This document shows, piece by piece, positions 8,680-17,564 of a DNA stretch of 64,000 nucleotides. Positions within the stretch are counted from its first letter, which is position 1, and each line of letters opens with the position of its first letter. The translations under genes and the position numbers were made by a program. The stretch is from JAEINY01 sp942490535 (lineage in GTDB: Bacteria > Bacteroidota > Bacteroidia > Bacteroidales > Marinilabiliaceae): NCBI GenBank assembly GCA_942490535.1, contig CALNXQ010000002.1, positions 124,001-188,000 of the forward strand. The letters run 5' to 3'. The notes beneath the pieces are model-generated. The model saw only the letters and a program-made list of their open reading frames with translations, was not told the DNA's origin and ran no database searches.

Positions 8680-9096
8680 ATGAACATCAAGTCACACTGT
8701 TTCAAGAAGTCCCTCTGGCTGTTCCACTTTGGTGGAGCGTCCTGTAACAATTGTGACATTGAGATACTGGATTGTTTGACGCCTCGCTACGACGTGGAAC
8801 GATTCGGCATGAAACTGGTTGGATCGATTCGCCATGCAGATGTATTATTGGTGAATGGCTCCATCAACCGGAAAGATAAAGAGCGTTTACTGGAAGTCTA
8901 CCACCAGGCTCCTAAACCCATATTAGTGGTGGCCATTGGTGCTTGTGGATGTACCGGGGGCATCTTTGCAGAGGGAAATACCTTTGCCGGACCAGTGGAC
9001 AAAATCATTCCTGTGGACGCCTACATACCGGGTTGCCCACCAAAACCAGAAGCCATTATTGGAGGAATTGTGAAGTTAATTGAGAGTATTGATTGA
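8680..9096 (+). CDS. [NiFe] hydrogenase small subunit, NuoB/MbhJ/EchC-like
   Basis: A 138-aa protein of the NuoB family carrying the proximal [4Fe-4S] cluster next to the [NiFe] site. Ligand pattern: GGASCNNCDIE near residue 20, GACGCTGG around residue 87, and YIPGCPPKPE near the end, so the four-cysteine set is complete. The short length is typical for group 4 hydrogenases; the small subunits of uptake hydrogenases are much longer and carry a Tat signal, which is absent here. The location is therefore cytoplasmic on the membrane arm. Its neighbours are NuoH-like upstream and NuoC/NuoD-like downstream. Confidence 0.92.
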   Translation: MNIKSHCFKKSLWLFHFGGASCNNCDIEILDCLTPRYDVERFGMKLVGSIRHADVLLVNGSINRKDKERLLEVYHQAPKPILVVAIGACGCTGGIFAEGNTFAGPVDKIIPVDAYIPGCPPKPEAIIGGIVKLIESID

Positions 9097-9183
9097 ACAA
9101 GGAGAACAGGAAAGGAGAAAGAGCAAAGGAAAAAGATTCAAGTAGCAATATCAAGATTTCTAAAAGTTTGATAACAAAAGAAA

Positions 9184-9630
9184 ATGAACACAGCAAGTAT
9201 CATACAAAAACTGGAAGATACCTTTCATGCGCTCATTGAGGAAGTGGACATCAGGAGCATCCATCGGGTGACCATTGTTATTCATTCTGATACGTTGACC
9301 GAAATTGCTAAGGTTTTACTTTTTGAAATGGATTTCAGGTTCGTGATTGCGTCGGCTTATCAGACAAAAGTGGGATTTGAAATCCTGTACCATTTCAGTT
9401 TTGATTCCCTTGGGTTGATCATCAACATAAAAGTACTTCTACCCGAAGACCATCCTGAAATTGACTCGCTGTGTCCCCTATTAGTAGCCGCCAATTGGAT
9501 TGAACGGGAAATACACGAACTCTATGGCATCAACTTTATCAATCATCCCAATTTGGAAAAACTCATTTCGGATGGTAACTGGGCCAGTGGCGTGTATCCG
9601 TATCGAAATAAGGAAAAAGGTAAAGGGTGA
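9184..9630 (+). CDS. NuoC/MbhK/EchD-like hydrogenase subunit
   Basis: A 148-aa protein of the 30-kDa complex I subunit family (NuoC; MbhK or EchD in hydrogenases), which packs against the catalytic large subunit. The signature near the C-terminal half is ANWIEREIHELYGINFINHPN, of which WIEREIHELYGI is the diagnostic core. It has no cofactor of its own. It follows the small subunit after an 87-bp purine-rich gap with a loose 7-bp periodicity (9097-9183). The large subunit follows 64 bp later. Confidence 0.88.
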   Translation: MNTASIIQKLEDTFHALIEEVDIRSIHRVTIVIHSDTLTEIAKVLLFEMDFRFVIASAYQTKVGFEILYHFSFDSLGLIINIKVLLPEDHPEIDSLCPLLVAANWIEREIHELYGINFINHPNLEKLISDGNWASGVYPYRNKEKGKG

Positions 9631-9694
9631 AAAAATAAATAAAAAGTAATCATAATATTAACAGCCAATCTCTAACAATTAATAATTATAAAAA

Positions 9695-10897
9695 GTGTCC
9701 AACACGATTATTCCCATAGGGCCTTATCATCCACTTCAGGAAGAACCTGAACTCTTCAAGCTGTATTGCGAAGGAGAGATTGTGAAGGATGTACAATGGG
9801 TGACCGGTTATAATCACCGGGGCATTGAGAAACTGAGCGAATCCAAAACGTTTGACCAGGTCTTTTTTCTGGTGGAACGCATCTGTGGTATTTGCTCTAC
9901 TTCGCATCCTTTTGCTTTTGCCAATGCCATGGAAGAAATTGCCAATGTAGAAATTCCGGATCGGGCCAAGTACATTCGAAGCATCATTGGCGAATTGGAA
10001 CGTCTGCACAGCCACCTGTTATGGGTGGGCTTGGCCGGCCATTTTCTGGGCTACAACACAGTATTCATGTGGGCCTGGAAATACCGTGAACCGGTGCTCG
10101 ACCTCTTCGAACTGATTACCGGAAACCGGAACAGTTATGCCATGTTCAAAATTGGCGGGGTACGGCGTGACATTGAAAATGCTAAAATACCCCGGATACG
10201 CGAGGTATTGTCCACCATTAAGAAGAAGACCGATTTACTAACCGGAGCCGTGATGGACGATCCCGTGATTCATGCCCGTACCAAAGGGGTTGGCATCCTC
10301 ACTCAGGAAGACATTAAGGCCTATGGGGCATTGGGACCTACCGCACGTGCATCAGGCGTGGCTATTGATGTGCGAAAAGATGATCCATATGCCGCCTATC
10401 CCTTGGTCAATTGGAAAGTGATTACCGCTGCTGCAGGCGATGTGTTTGCCAAAGCAGAAGTACGACTGTTGGAAATGTACGAATCCATTTCCATCATTGA
10501 ACAGTGCCTGGATGGATTACTCAAAGAACCGGAAGGCGAAACCGAGGTGCAGGTACGTGATGTACCTGCCGGCATCGGAACGGGTCGTGCTGAAGCGCCT
10601 CGTGGTGAAGTCTTCCATTTTGTTAAGACCGATGGCTCCAATTATCCGGAGCGTCATAAGATCCGCGCCCCAAGCTATATGAACATCGCTACATTTAAGA
10701 AATCCTGTGTCGGCCAAACCATATCCGATGCCACCATTGCACTGGCGGCTGTCGATCCCTGCTATTGCTGTACCGAACGCATGGCCTATGCTTACAACCA
10801 TCAGAGCGGTGAGAAAATTCTGGATGGTAAAGACCTTGTTGAACTGGGCCAAAAACAAACCGAAGAAATCAGGCAACAATTAAATCAGCGCAAATGA
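9695..10897 (+). CDS. Group 4 [NiFe] hydrogenase large (catalytic) subunit, MbhL/EchE-like
   Basis: A 400-aa catalytic subunit homologous to NuoD. The L1 motif ERICGICSTSH supplies Cys64 and Cys67, and the L2 motif DPCYCCTER supplies Cys356 and Cys359. All four Ni/Fe ligands are therefore present, and the protein is a hydrogenase, not a complex I subunit. About 40 residues follow the last ligand, which may be a processed tail since a maturation protease is encoded in the same operon. The start is GTG 9695: the in-frame codon at 9689 is a stop and no ATG fits. It overlaps the next gene by 4 bp. Confidence 0.95.
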   Translation: MSNTIIPIGPYHPLQEEPELFKLYCEGEIVKDVQWVTGYNHRGIEKLSESKTFDQVFFLVERICGICSTSHPFAFANAMEEIANVEIPDRAKYIRSIIGELERLHSHLLWVGLAGHFLGYNTVFMWAWKYREPVLDLFELITGNRNSYAMFKIGGVRRDIENAKIPRIREVLSTIKKKTDLLTGAVMDDPVIHARTKGVGILTQEDIKAYGALGPTARASGVAIDVRKDDPYAAYPLVNWKVITAAAGDVFAKAEVRLLEMYESISIIEQCLDGLLKEPEGETEVQVRDVPAGIGTGRAEAPRGEVFHFVKTDGSNYPERHKIRAPSYMNIATFKKSCVGQTISDATIALAAVDPCYCCTERMAYAYNHQSGEKILDGKDLVELGQKQTEEIRQQLNQRK

Positions 10898-12756
10898 CTG
10901 TTCTCCTAAATATGATTGCATTGCCTTTAACCGCAGGAATGGTCTTGATGCTGATTCCCGACCGGTTCAAGTGGTTTAAGGCTTTGTCCAGTCTGGTGAT
11001 GGCTTGCTTTGTTTTCTATTTCACCATCCTACTCTTCACCAACAAAGCTGCACAAGGACTAATCAAACTAACGAACAGCCAATATTATCATCTCGATCCC
11101 CAGGGTTCCTTGTATGATTTTATAGGTAACTATTTTGTGTTTCGCCTGGATCACTTGAGTAAGCTGATTGTCCTTTTTATTGGCTTGTTCACTTGTCTGA
11201 TTATCATCTACGCTTTCACTGTCATCAACCACAAAAAACGCTTTTATAATTTCTATGCCTACTTGATGCTCACATTTGGGGCCTCCAATGGTGCAGCCCT
11301 TACCGATAACCTGATCCTTTTCTTCGCCTTTTGGAGTTTTCTGGGTATCACCCTCTATAAACTAGTGAAAGGCCATACCGAAGAAAGTGCCCAGGCTGCT
11401 AAAAAATCACTCATTATGATTGGCGGATCAGATGCCTTGATGCTGATGGGTATTGGTATTATCTGGCAATACAATCACTCCATCAACCTATCTCAACTTA
11501 CCATTTTCACTTACCATCCCTTGCCTGTAATTGCATTCCTATGCTTGCTCGTTGGTAGTTTCACCAAGGCCGGTGCATTTCCATTCCACAGTTGGATTCC
11601 GGAATTCACCCAACACGCTCCGGCCCCTTCTTCAGCCTATTTACCAGCTTCATTGGATAAACTATTGGGCATCTACTTCATGTACCGCATTTGTAACGAA
11701 GTATTCATACTCAATCAGTGGTTACGGATACTCCTTTTAATTTCAGGGGTGGCCACCATTATTATTGGTGTTATGATGGCTTTGATTCAGCACAACTATA
11801 AAAAACTACTGGGTTATCATGCCGTCTCACAGGTGGGCTATATGATCACCGGATTGGGCTTAGGAACGCCGCTTGGAATCATTGGCGGTTTATTTCACAT
11901 GATCAACAATGCTCTTTATAAAAGTGGACTATTCATGGTCGCCGGAAACGTTAAAAAACAAACCGGCAAAGAAGACATTGATGAGCTAGGGGGATTATCA
12001 GGCAAGATGCCGGTCACTTTTGTCTCCGCTCTCATCTTTGCTTTATCCATATCCGGCATACCACCCTTTAACGGCTTCGCCTCGAAATGGATCATCTACC
12101 AGGCCATTATCGATTTTGGTAAAGGATCAGGGTTGGCCAACGAATTGTGGATGGTTTGGCTGGTATTAGCCGTCATCGGATCAGCTTTGACACTGGCCAG
12201 CTTCATCAAATTTATAGCGGGTATCTTCTTATCCAAGTCGACTAAAAAGCTTAACAGCATTAAAGAAGCCAATGGATTGATGCTGATCCCAATGATCCTA
12301 CTGGCTCTTATCTGTGTTATTTTTGGAGTATTTGCCACGACTCATATCGTTCCTTACTTCTTAAACCCAATAGTCGGTAAGGCAACGATTATTGGCCAGT
12401 GGGATGCGGTTACTGTTTCTGCATTGATATTGATCTCTGCTATTCTCGGAATCCTTGTTTACGCCATTGGCATCCTGAAAAACAGCCGACGCGAAGAGAG
12501 TTTCATCGGCGGTGAAACCCTTCAGCAAGAGAGCCAGCATGCCATCTCTGAGTTTTACGATACCATTAAGAAAGCACCAGTTTTAGCGGGCATCTATAAA
12601 AAAGCACAGACGCGCAAACTGGACTTATATTATGTGTGTGCTGATGCGATTCGCTGGACGAACCATAAACTGAGTGTTGTTCACGATGGCAAACTACCCA
12701 ACTATGCCTTTTGGCTCATTGGCGGACTTGTACTCATGCTACTATTACTCATTTAA
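10894..12756 (+). CDS. Antiporter-like membrane subunit, NuoL/MrpA N-terminal type
   Basis: A 620-aa polytopic membrane protein of the proton-conducting membrane transporter family (NuoL, MrpA, HyfB). The conserved TM region reads KAGAFPFHSW followed by APAPSSA, with the antiporter lysine preceding PFH. A later GYHAVSQVGYMI segment matches the SxSQxGY pattern. It is shorter than a full MrpA; the C-terminal domains of MrpA appear in the next, separate gene. It is probably one of two ion-pumping modules of the complex, the other being at 14250. ATGA overlap with the large-subunit gene suggests coupling. Confidence 0.88.
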   Translation: MTVLLNMIALPLTAGMVLMLIPDRFKWFKALSSLVMACFVFYFTILLFTNKAAQGLIKLTNSQYYHLDPQGSLYDFIGNYFVFRLDHLSKLIVLFIGLFTCLIIIYAFTVINHKKRFYNFYAYLMLTFGASNGAALTDNLILFFAFWSFLGITLYKLVKGHTEESAQAAKKSLIMIGGSDALMLMGIGIIWQYNHSINLSQLTIFTYHPLPVIAFLCLLVGSFTKAGAFPFHSWIPEFTQHAPAPSSAYLPASLDKLLGIYFMYRICNEVFILNQWLRILLLISGVATIIIGVMMALIQHNYKKLLGYHAVSQVGYMITGLGLGTPLGIIGGLFHMINNALYKSGLFMVAGNVKKQTGKEDIDELGGLSGKMPVTFVSALIFALSISGIPPFNGFASKWIIYQAIIDFGKGSGLANELWMVWLVLAVIGSALTLASFIKFIAGIFLSKSTKKLNSIKEANGLMLIPMILLALICVIFGVFATTHIVPYFLNPIVGKATIIGQWDAVTVSALILISAILGILVYAIGILKNSRREESFIGGETLQQESQHAISEFYDTIKKAPVLAGIYKKAQTRKLDLYYVCADAIRWTNHKLSVVHDGKLPNYAFWLIGGLVLMLLLLI

Positions 12757-12763
12757 AAGCACT

Positions 12764-13324
12764 ATGGAACTTCTACTTTCTGTCATCATCGGATCCATGA
12801 TTATCGGGGCTATTTATGCTCTCCATGCCAGGGATTTATTGTCAGCACTCATCTCTTGCGGCATTGTAGGCTATAGTCTGGTCATCTGCTTCCTATTACT
12901 CAAAGCGCCTGATCTGGCCATTGTGCAAATAGTAGTCGAAACCATCACCCTGGTCATTATGGTGGCAGTGGTACTGGACAGTGCCCGGCACGAACTGAAA
13001 GAGAAAAAAATGATCCAGTATAAAGCGGTATCATTTATTAATATTCGCTTCCTCATCAGTCTGATGGCTTTCATTGTGTGTGCAGGCATATTCTTCTATT
13101 TCTTTTATGAAGCCATTGAACCGCTATCGATTTTTGGAGAGCATACCACCCGTATGGCCACTACCTATATTGAAACAGGAGCATCTGATACAGGGAGTGC
13201 CAACCTGGTAACCGGTATTCTATTTGATTACCGGGGCTACGATACCTTTGGCGAGGCCACGATCCTCTTCACGGCGGTGATTGGGGTGATGACAATTCTG
13301 AGATTAAGAGGAAAGAAAGGCTAA
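12764..13324 (+). CDS. MbhD/MbhE-like membrane subunit (C-terminal MrpA part, DUF4040)
   Basis: A 186-aa membrane protein. Residues 1-75 resemble the DUF4040/MbhD domain (ISCGIVGYSLVICFLLLKAPDLA, three helices). The rest, with one to two helices and the segment ILFDYRGYDTFGEA, resembles MbhE. In MrpA these domains are the C-terminal part of one long protein; here they are a separate gene, as in archaeal Mbh complexes. The start is ATG 12764, 7 bp after the previous stop; an in-frame ATG far upstream lies inside the neighbour and is rejected. Confidence 0.85.
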   Translation: MELLLSVIIGSMIIGAIYALHARDLLSALISCGIVGYSLVICFLLLKAPDLAIVQIVVETITLVIMVAVVLDSARHELKEKKMIQYKAVSFINIRFLISLMAFIVCAGIFFYFFYEAIEPLSIFGEHTTRMATTYIETGASDTGSANLVTGILFDYRGYDTFGEATILFTAVIGVMTILRLRGKKG

Positions 13325-13412
13325 TTGGTCCGTGACTAAAAGTCCGACGTCCAAATAAACAATTGAAACGAGTGACTATTTATCTCATTATATTTCAAAA
13401 CATTTCAAAAAC

Positions 13413-13475
13413 ATCGAATAACGAATCATGACCACCAAACCCAAAACCTGGAAACTGAAACTTGAAATCTTACGA
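13413..13475. repeat. Degenerate heptamer-phased repeat upstream of mnhB-like gene
   Basis: Nine successive 7-mers from 13413 share GAA or AAA at the same internal position: ATCGAAT, AACGAAT, then after one diverged unit ACCAAAC, CCAAAAC, CTGGAAA, CTGAAAC, TTGAAAT. The phase runs to 2 bp before the ATG at 13478. Most of the 153-bp gap 13325-13477 is taken up by this low-complexity sequence and its AT-rich flank. Confidence 0.6.
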
Positions 13476-13477
13476 CT

Positions 13478-13912
13478 ATGCACGGCATGACATCCATCGT
13501 TAAAACCGTCACCCGCCTTCTGGTCGGGGTGATCTTCATCTATGGCGTTTACATCATATCGCATGGACACTTGACCCCTGGGGGAGGGTTTGCAGGCGGC
13601 GCTATCATTGCTGGTGCTTTAATACTGCTGATCCTGGCATACGGCGGAAAAACCATGAAACTGCAAAAAGAAGAGGCCGAATCCTCCTTAGTAGAGAGTC
13701 TGGCGATCATCCTTTTCTTACTAATGGGCCTATCAATTCTTTTTTTGGGCACCAAAGTCTTTTTCAGCAACTATCTCCCACATGGTGAGCTTGGCGAATT
13801 AATCAGCGCAGGGGTCATACCACTCTATAACATAGCCGTAGGCATTGAAGTGGCAGCTGGCTTGTTCACCATTTTTCTCGCTTTAATCATTTATAAAGAA
13901 GAAGTAAAATGA
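13478..13912 (+). CDS. MnhB/MrpB/MbhF-like antiporter subunit
   Basis: A 144-aa membrane protein with four predicted helices and the MnhB domain signature GHLTPGGGFAGGAIIAGAL. It corresponds to MrpB of Na+/H+ antiporters and MbhF of membrane hydrogenases, a component of the sodium-translocating module. ATG 13478 is used; ATG 13487 is an equally open alternative. It overlaps the next gene by 4 bp (ATGA). Confidence 0.9.
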   Translation: MHGMTSIVKTVTRLLVGVIFIYGVYIISHGHLTPGGGFAGGAIIAGALILLILAYGGKTMKLQKEEAESSLVESLAIILFLLMGLSILFLGTKVFFSNYLPHGELGELISAGVIPLYNIAVGIEVAAGLFTIFLALIIYKEEVK

Positions 13913-14247
13913 TGGTTTATCTATTGTGTTTCATATTGTTTTTAGTGGGATTGTATGGGATTTTAACACAACGAAACCTCATCAAAATCATCATTGGCCT
14001 TTCGATTATGGAATTCAGTATCTTTTTACTGCTGGCTCTGATAGGGTACATTGATGGCGGCGAAGCACCCATCCTGACACCCGGTGAACCAGCCCCTCTC
14101 TTTGTGGATCCATTGCCCCAGGCCATGGTTCTGACGGCTATTGTCATCGGACTGGCCACATACGCCATGTTAATGGCCATTGCCATCCGCCTCTACAAGA
14201 AATATAAAACTTTCGATATTCAAAAAATCAACCAATTGAAAGGCTAA
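13909..14247 (+). CDS. MnhC/MrpC/MbhG-like (NuoK-like) subunit
   Basis: A 112-aa, three-helix protein homologous to NuoK and MrpC (MbhG). Conserved parts are GLYGILTQRNLIKIIIGLSIME, with the membrane glutamate at its end, and DPLPQAMVLTAIVIGLA, the family's DPLPQALVLTAIVI signature. The gene overlaps its neighbour upstream by 4 bp and is 2 bp from the MrpD-like gene, typical of Mrp operons. Confidence 0.92.
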   Translation: MMVYLLCFILFLVGLYGILTQRNLIKIIIGLSIMEFSIFLLLALIGYIDGGEAPILTPGEPAPLFVDPLPQAMVLTAIVIGLATYAMLMAIAIRLYKKYKTFDIQKINQLKG

Positions 14248-14249
14248 AG

Positions 14250-15776
14250 ATGGAAGCACTCCTCTTATTATACATCCTCATTCCATTGGCTACAGCGTTT
14301 ATCATACCTGTCATTGGTCGCTTGTGGGATGCATTTGCCATGCTCATAACACCTCTGGCATTTGGAATTTTGACTGCCATGGCAGTGCTTTCAATCCTTT
14401 CGCCAACAACATTTATATATGCCGTAGGTGGATGGGCTCCGGTTAACGGCATTCCCATCGGCATTCATCTGGTCAAAGACGGCTTCAGTACGATTCTGCT
14501 GATGGTCATCAATGGACTTGCTTTCCTGACGGCTATCTATGCGGGCCCCTATATGAAAAAATATACCACCACACATAAATTCTATACCCTATTTTGCCTG
14601 ATGGTAGCGGGTATGAATGGTGTTGTTCTCACCGGCGACCTCTTTAACCTCTATGTCTTTTTGGAGATTGCGTCCATTGCGTCCTATGCATTGGTGGCCT
14701 TTGGCGTCGAAAAAGCAGAGCTGGAAGCATCCTTCAAATACCAGGTTTTAGGCGGTCTGGCCTCGCTATTGATCATGCTCGCCATCAGCCTGACCTATTG
14801 GACCACCGGCACCTTGAACATGGCCGATATCTCCAACCTTATCCGATTACAAGCATCTACACCCACCATCCCATTTATTCAGGTGCTGCTCATCGCCGGA
14901 TTTGGTTTGAAAGCCGCCTTGGTGCCTTTCCATGCCTGGTTGCCCGATGCCCACTCCACAGCCCCCACACCCATTTCCGCCATGCTATCCGGAGTACTCA
15001 TTAAAGCCATTGGATTGTATGTACTATTCCGCTTATTATTCAATGTCTTCATCATCACCTATGAAATTTCACTCACAATTTTGGTATTGGGCGCATTATC
15101 AATGGTAATTGGTGGCTTATTGGCCATCGGACAGCAAGATTACAAACGTTTACTGGCTTACTCCAGCATCAGTCAAATCGGGTATATTGCATTGGGTGTC
15201 GGCTTGGGACTAGTCATCCTATCTCAGGGCGGAGACAAAGACCTGGCCGCACTGGCCATCCTGGGAGGTCTATTTCACCTGGTTAACCACGCCGTATTCA
15301 AAGGCTTGTTATTTATGGCTGCCGGATCCATTGAGCATGCCACGGGATTACGCCAACTCGACCAGTTGGGTGGATTAAGCCGCATTATGCCGGTGACTTC
15401 AGGCACCTCCTTCATTGGCTCCATGGCCATTTCGGGATTACCCCCTTTCAGTGGCTTCATTAGTAAAGTGATTATCATTTTGGCGGCCATCCAAGCAAAT
15501 TATTATTTCATTGCACTACTGGCTGCCCTGATCAGCATCATCACGCTGGCTTACTTCCTGAAACTGCAAAAAGAGATATTCTATGGATTACCTGCCAATG
15601 GGATGAGTAAAGTGAGTGAGGTTCCATTTGCCATGTTATTACCAATGCTCATCCTGGCATCACTCTGCCTGGCTTTAAGTCTGCTCGTTATCCCTGCCAT
15701 TCGCGATGCCGTGCTCATGCCCGCTGTCGACTGTTTAATGCAAACCACTAATTACGGCTCAACGCCTGGCTTATGA
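14250..15776 (+). CDS. MnhD/MrpD/MbhH-like antiporter subunit
   Basis: A 508-aa polytopic membrane protein with about 14 helices, of the proton-conducting transporter family. Diagnostic segments include FLEIASIASYALVAFG, with its conserved glutamate, KAALVPFHAWLPDAHSTAPT, with the antiporter lysine and the H-x-W-L-P-D-A-H-S motif, and SISQIGYIALGVG. It corresponds to MrpD and MbhH, the ion-pumping subunit placed next to the hydrogenase module. It is a second antiporter-type subunit in this operon besides the one at 10894. It overlaps the next gene by 4 bp. Confidence 0.93.
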   Translation: MEALLLLYILIPLATAFIIPVIGRLWDAFAMLITPLAFGILTAMAVLSILSPTTFIYAVGGWAPVNGIPIGIHLVKDGFSTILLMVINGLAFLTAIYAGPYMKKYTTTHKFYTLFCLMVAGMNGVVLTGDLFNLYVFLEIASIASYALVAFGVEKAELEASFKYQVLGGLASLLIMLAISLTYWTTGTLNMADISNLIRLQASTPTIPFIQVLLIAGFGLKAALVPFHAWLPDAHSTAPTPISAMLSGVLIKAIGLYVLFRLLFNVFIITYEISLTILVLGALSMVIGGLLAIGQQDYKRLLAYSSISQIGYIALGVGLGLVILSQGGDKDLAALAILGGLFHLVNHAVFKGLLFMAAGSIEHATGLRQLDQLGGLSRIMPVTSGTSFIGSMAISGLPPFSGFISKVIIILAAIQANYYFIALLAALISIITLAYFLKLQKEIFYGLPANGMSKVSEVPFAMLLPMLILASLCLALSLLVIPAIRDAVLMPAVDCLMQTTNYGSTPGL

Positions 15777-16258
15777 AACAGTTTATTTACATACTGGTGG
15801 CTTTGGCCTTTTGGTTCCTTTTCTCCGGCAATCTTTCCCTGGAAAGCCTTGTTGTTGGATGCATTGTAGCGGTGATCACAGTCCTCGCCTTTCGCCGCTA
15901 TCTGGTATTGGATGTCCATAAATTATTGCAGCCCCAACGCTACTTCTGGTTTGTGATTTATCTCATCATCTTCCTGTGGGAATGCCTGAAAGCCAATCTG
16001 GATGTGGCCTACCGCGTGCTTCATCCCGATTTACCCATCAAACCAGGAATCGTGAAAGTGAAAACCCGATTAAAAACGGACATCGCCCGTACCACATTGG
16101 CCAATTCCATCACCATGACACCCGGTACCATTACGGTTGACCTCATCGACGAGTACATCTATGTTCATTGGATCTATGTGAGCACACTCGACACCGAGAA
16201 ATATACTGAAAAAATATCTGGACGATTTGAAAAATACATACAACGCATATTTGAATAA
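15773..16258 (+). CDS. MnhE/MrpE/MbhA-like subunit
   Basis: A 161-aa protein with two to three N-terminal helices and a cytoplasmic C-terminal part. The MnhE pattern TTLANSITMTPGTITVDL is intact. In Mrp complexes MrpE supports sodium translocation and complex stability. It starts inside the stop of the MrpD-like gene (ATGA) and is followed after 2 bp by the MrpF-like gene. Confidence 0.9.
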   Translation: MKQFIYILVALAFWFLFSGNLSLESLVVGCIVAVITVLAFRRYLVLDVHKLLQPQRYFWFVIYLIIFLWECLKANLDVAYRVLHPDLPIKPGIVKVKTRLKTDIARTTLANSITMTPGTITVDLIDEYIYVHWIYVSTLDTEKYTEKISGRFEKYIQRIFE

Positions 16259-16260
16259 TC

Positions 16261-16527
16261 ATGAATCAGCTCTTACACATATTATTGTATGCTCAGATAG
16301 GATTGGCCTTTTTCTGCCTGTATCGCATCGTCAAAGGCCCTTCCATCGCCGACCGGATGGTAGGCATTGACATTTTTGGAATTCTGGTCGTCGGCATCTG
16401 TGCCATTCTGGCCATTCAGACCAATCGGCCATTTATCATTGACATTGGCATTGCCTGGATTATCCTGAGTTTTATTGGTACCTTAACATTAGCAAAATAC
16501 CTGGGAGGAAAAAGACTCAATGAATGA
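16261..16527 (+). CDS. MnhF/MrpF/MbhB-like subunit
   Basis: An 88-aa, three-helix protein. The stretch CLYRIVKGPSIADRMVGIDIFG matches the MrpF signature (RxxxGPSxADRxxAxD), and the remainder is hydrophobic. It is the smallest Mrp module subunit. It overlaps the MrpG-like gene by 8 bp. Confidence 0.9.
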   Translation: MNQLLHILLYAQIGLAFFCLYRIVKGPSIADRMVGIDIFGILVVGICAILAIQTNRPFIIDIGIAWIILSFIGTLTLAKYLGGKRLNE

Positions 16528-16903
16528 AATATTTACCATACTATTTTTAATCGTCGGAGTAGTATTCAACCTGTTGGGTTGCATTGGACTAATCCGGTTG
16601 CCCGATGTGTACAACCGGCTGCAATCGGCTACCAAATGTGTCACTCTGGGCACCTGCAGCATTCTATTGGCCGTATTGATTCATTACGGATTTATTTCTA
16701 TCGGCATCAAAGCATTACTGGCTATTCCCTTATTATTCTTTACAGCCACCGTAGCCGCTCATGCCTTGGTGCGAGGAGCCTACTTGTTTGGCGTCAAAAT
16801 GACCGATCAAACAATTGTTGATGACTACAAGACTATTGCTCAATCATTCAAAACAAAATCAGGAGGAGACACAGATGCGTTATCCGAAGATGAGGGAGCT
16901 TAA
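16520..16903 (+). CDS. MnhG/MrpG/MbhC-like subunit
   Basis: A 127-aa, three-helix protein with the MrpG signature IGLIRLPDVYNRLQSATK followed by GTCSILLA. It completes the Mrp set (B, C, D, E, F, G plus the split A) in this operon. The C-terminal 25 residues are hydrophilic. Its 3' end overlaps the start of the downstream ferredoxin-type subunit by 29 bp. Confidence 0.9.
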   Translation: MNEIFTILFLIVGVVFNLLGCIGLIRLPDVYNRLQSATKCVTLGTCSILLAVLIHYGFISIGIKALLAIPLLFFTATVAAHALVRGAYLFGVKMTDQTIVDDYKTIAQSFKTKSGGDTDALSEDEGA

Positions 16904-17483
16904 AGAGGCAATGCTATCCCTGTTCTCAAAAGCATACACCACTAAATTTCCGGCTGAACCACATACGCCAGAAAAAGGTTTCCGTGGCAAACCAGTGGTT
17001 GATGATGCCCGCTGCGTGGGCTGTGAAACCTGTGCCAACGTGTGTCCCTCACAGGCCATTACTTTTCAGGATGATAAAGAACGAAAAATCAGAGTTATTG
17101 TACGGGATTATGGCAAGTGTATTTTCTGCGGTCAATGCGAGGAGCATTGCATTACCGGAGAGGGCGTGAAACTATCGGATCAGATCTATGATCTTTCCAC
17201 TTTTAACCGTTCTGAATTGGTGGAGACGCAGGAGAAAGAACTGCTGATTTGCAAAAGCTGTGGGGCCATTATCACCACCAAAGAACATGCCTCCTATCTG
17301 CAAACTAAACTGGGACCCAAAGCTTACGCCTCCATCCTGAATCTTAACCTACTCAATGAGCAATTGCAATTAGCCACATCCAAAGATACAGAAGTTCCTG
17401 TGCGCGATGATCTCAAACGCAAAGACCAATTCAATACACTATGTCCAAATTGTTTACGGCAGGTTTTAGTGAAATACATATAA
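16875..17483 (+). CDS. NuoI/MbhN/HycF-like 4Fe-4S subunit
   Basis: A 202-aa electron-wire subunit. Two [4Fe-4S] motifs, CVGCETCANVCPSQA and CIFCGQCEEHC, lie around residues 51-95. The C-terminal part has two further CxxC pairs (CKSC at about 138, CPNC at about 194) that could bind zinc or another metal. The ATG at 16875 is preceded by a purine-rich AGGAGGAGAC, an unusually strong Shine-Dalgarno-like site for this window. The same frame opens farther upstream, but that would overlap the previous gene more. It links the input module to the small subunit. Confidence 0.88.
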   Translation: MRYPKMRELKEAMLSLFSKAYTTKFPAEPHTPEKGFRGKPVVDDARCVGCETCANVCPSQAITFQDDKERKIRVIVRDYGKCIFCGQCEEHCITGEGVKLSDQIYDLSTFNRSELVETQEKELLICKSCGAIITTKEHASYLQTKLGPKAYASILNLNLLNEQLQLATSKDTEVPVRDDLKRKDQFNTLCPNCLRQVLVKYI

Positions 17484-17564
17484 TACACTTGCAGAGGTAT
17501 TGAGTGGGAAAGAAGAAAAGAACTTTGTGACTCAGCAGGTCTGCAAAAGCTAAAAAGCAACACT

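Noticed and set aside
12674..12763. Longer N-terminus for the MbhD/E-like gene
   Set aside because: It would lie inside the preceding antiporter gene; ATG 12764 gives a normal membrane N-terminus 7 bp after the stop.
7695..17483. Complex I (nuo) operon
   Set aside because: The NuoD-like protein keeps both [NiFe] CxxC ligand pairs, hyp genes and a maturation protease flank it, and the NuoEFG set is absent from this operon.
5353..17483. Formate hydrogenlyase
   Set aside because: No formate dehydrogenase gene is present. The FNR-like and AsrA-like genes point to NAD(P)-linked or other electron input.
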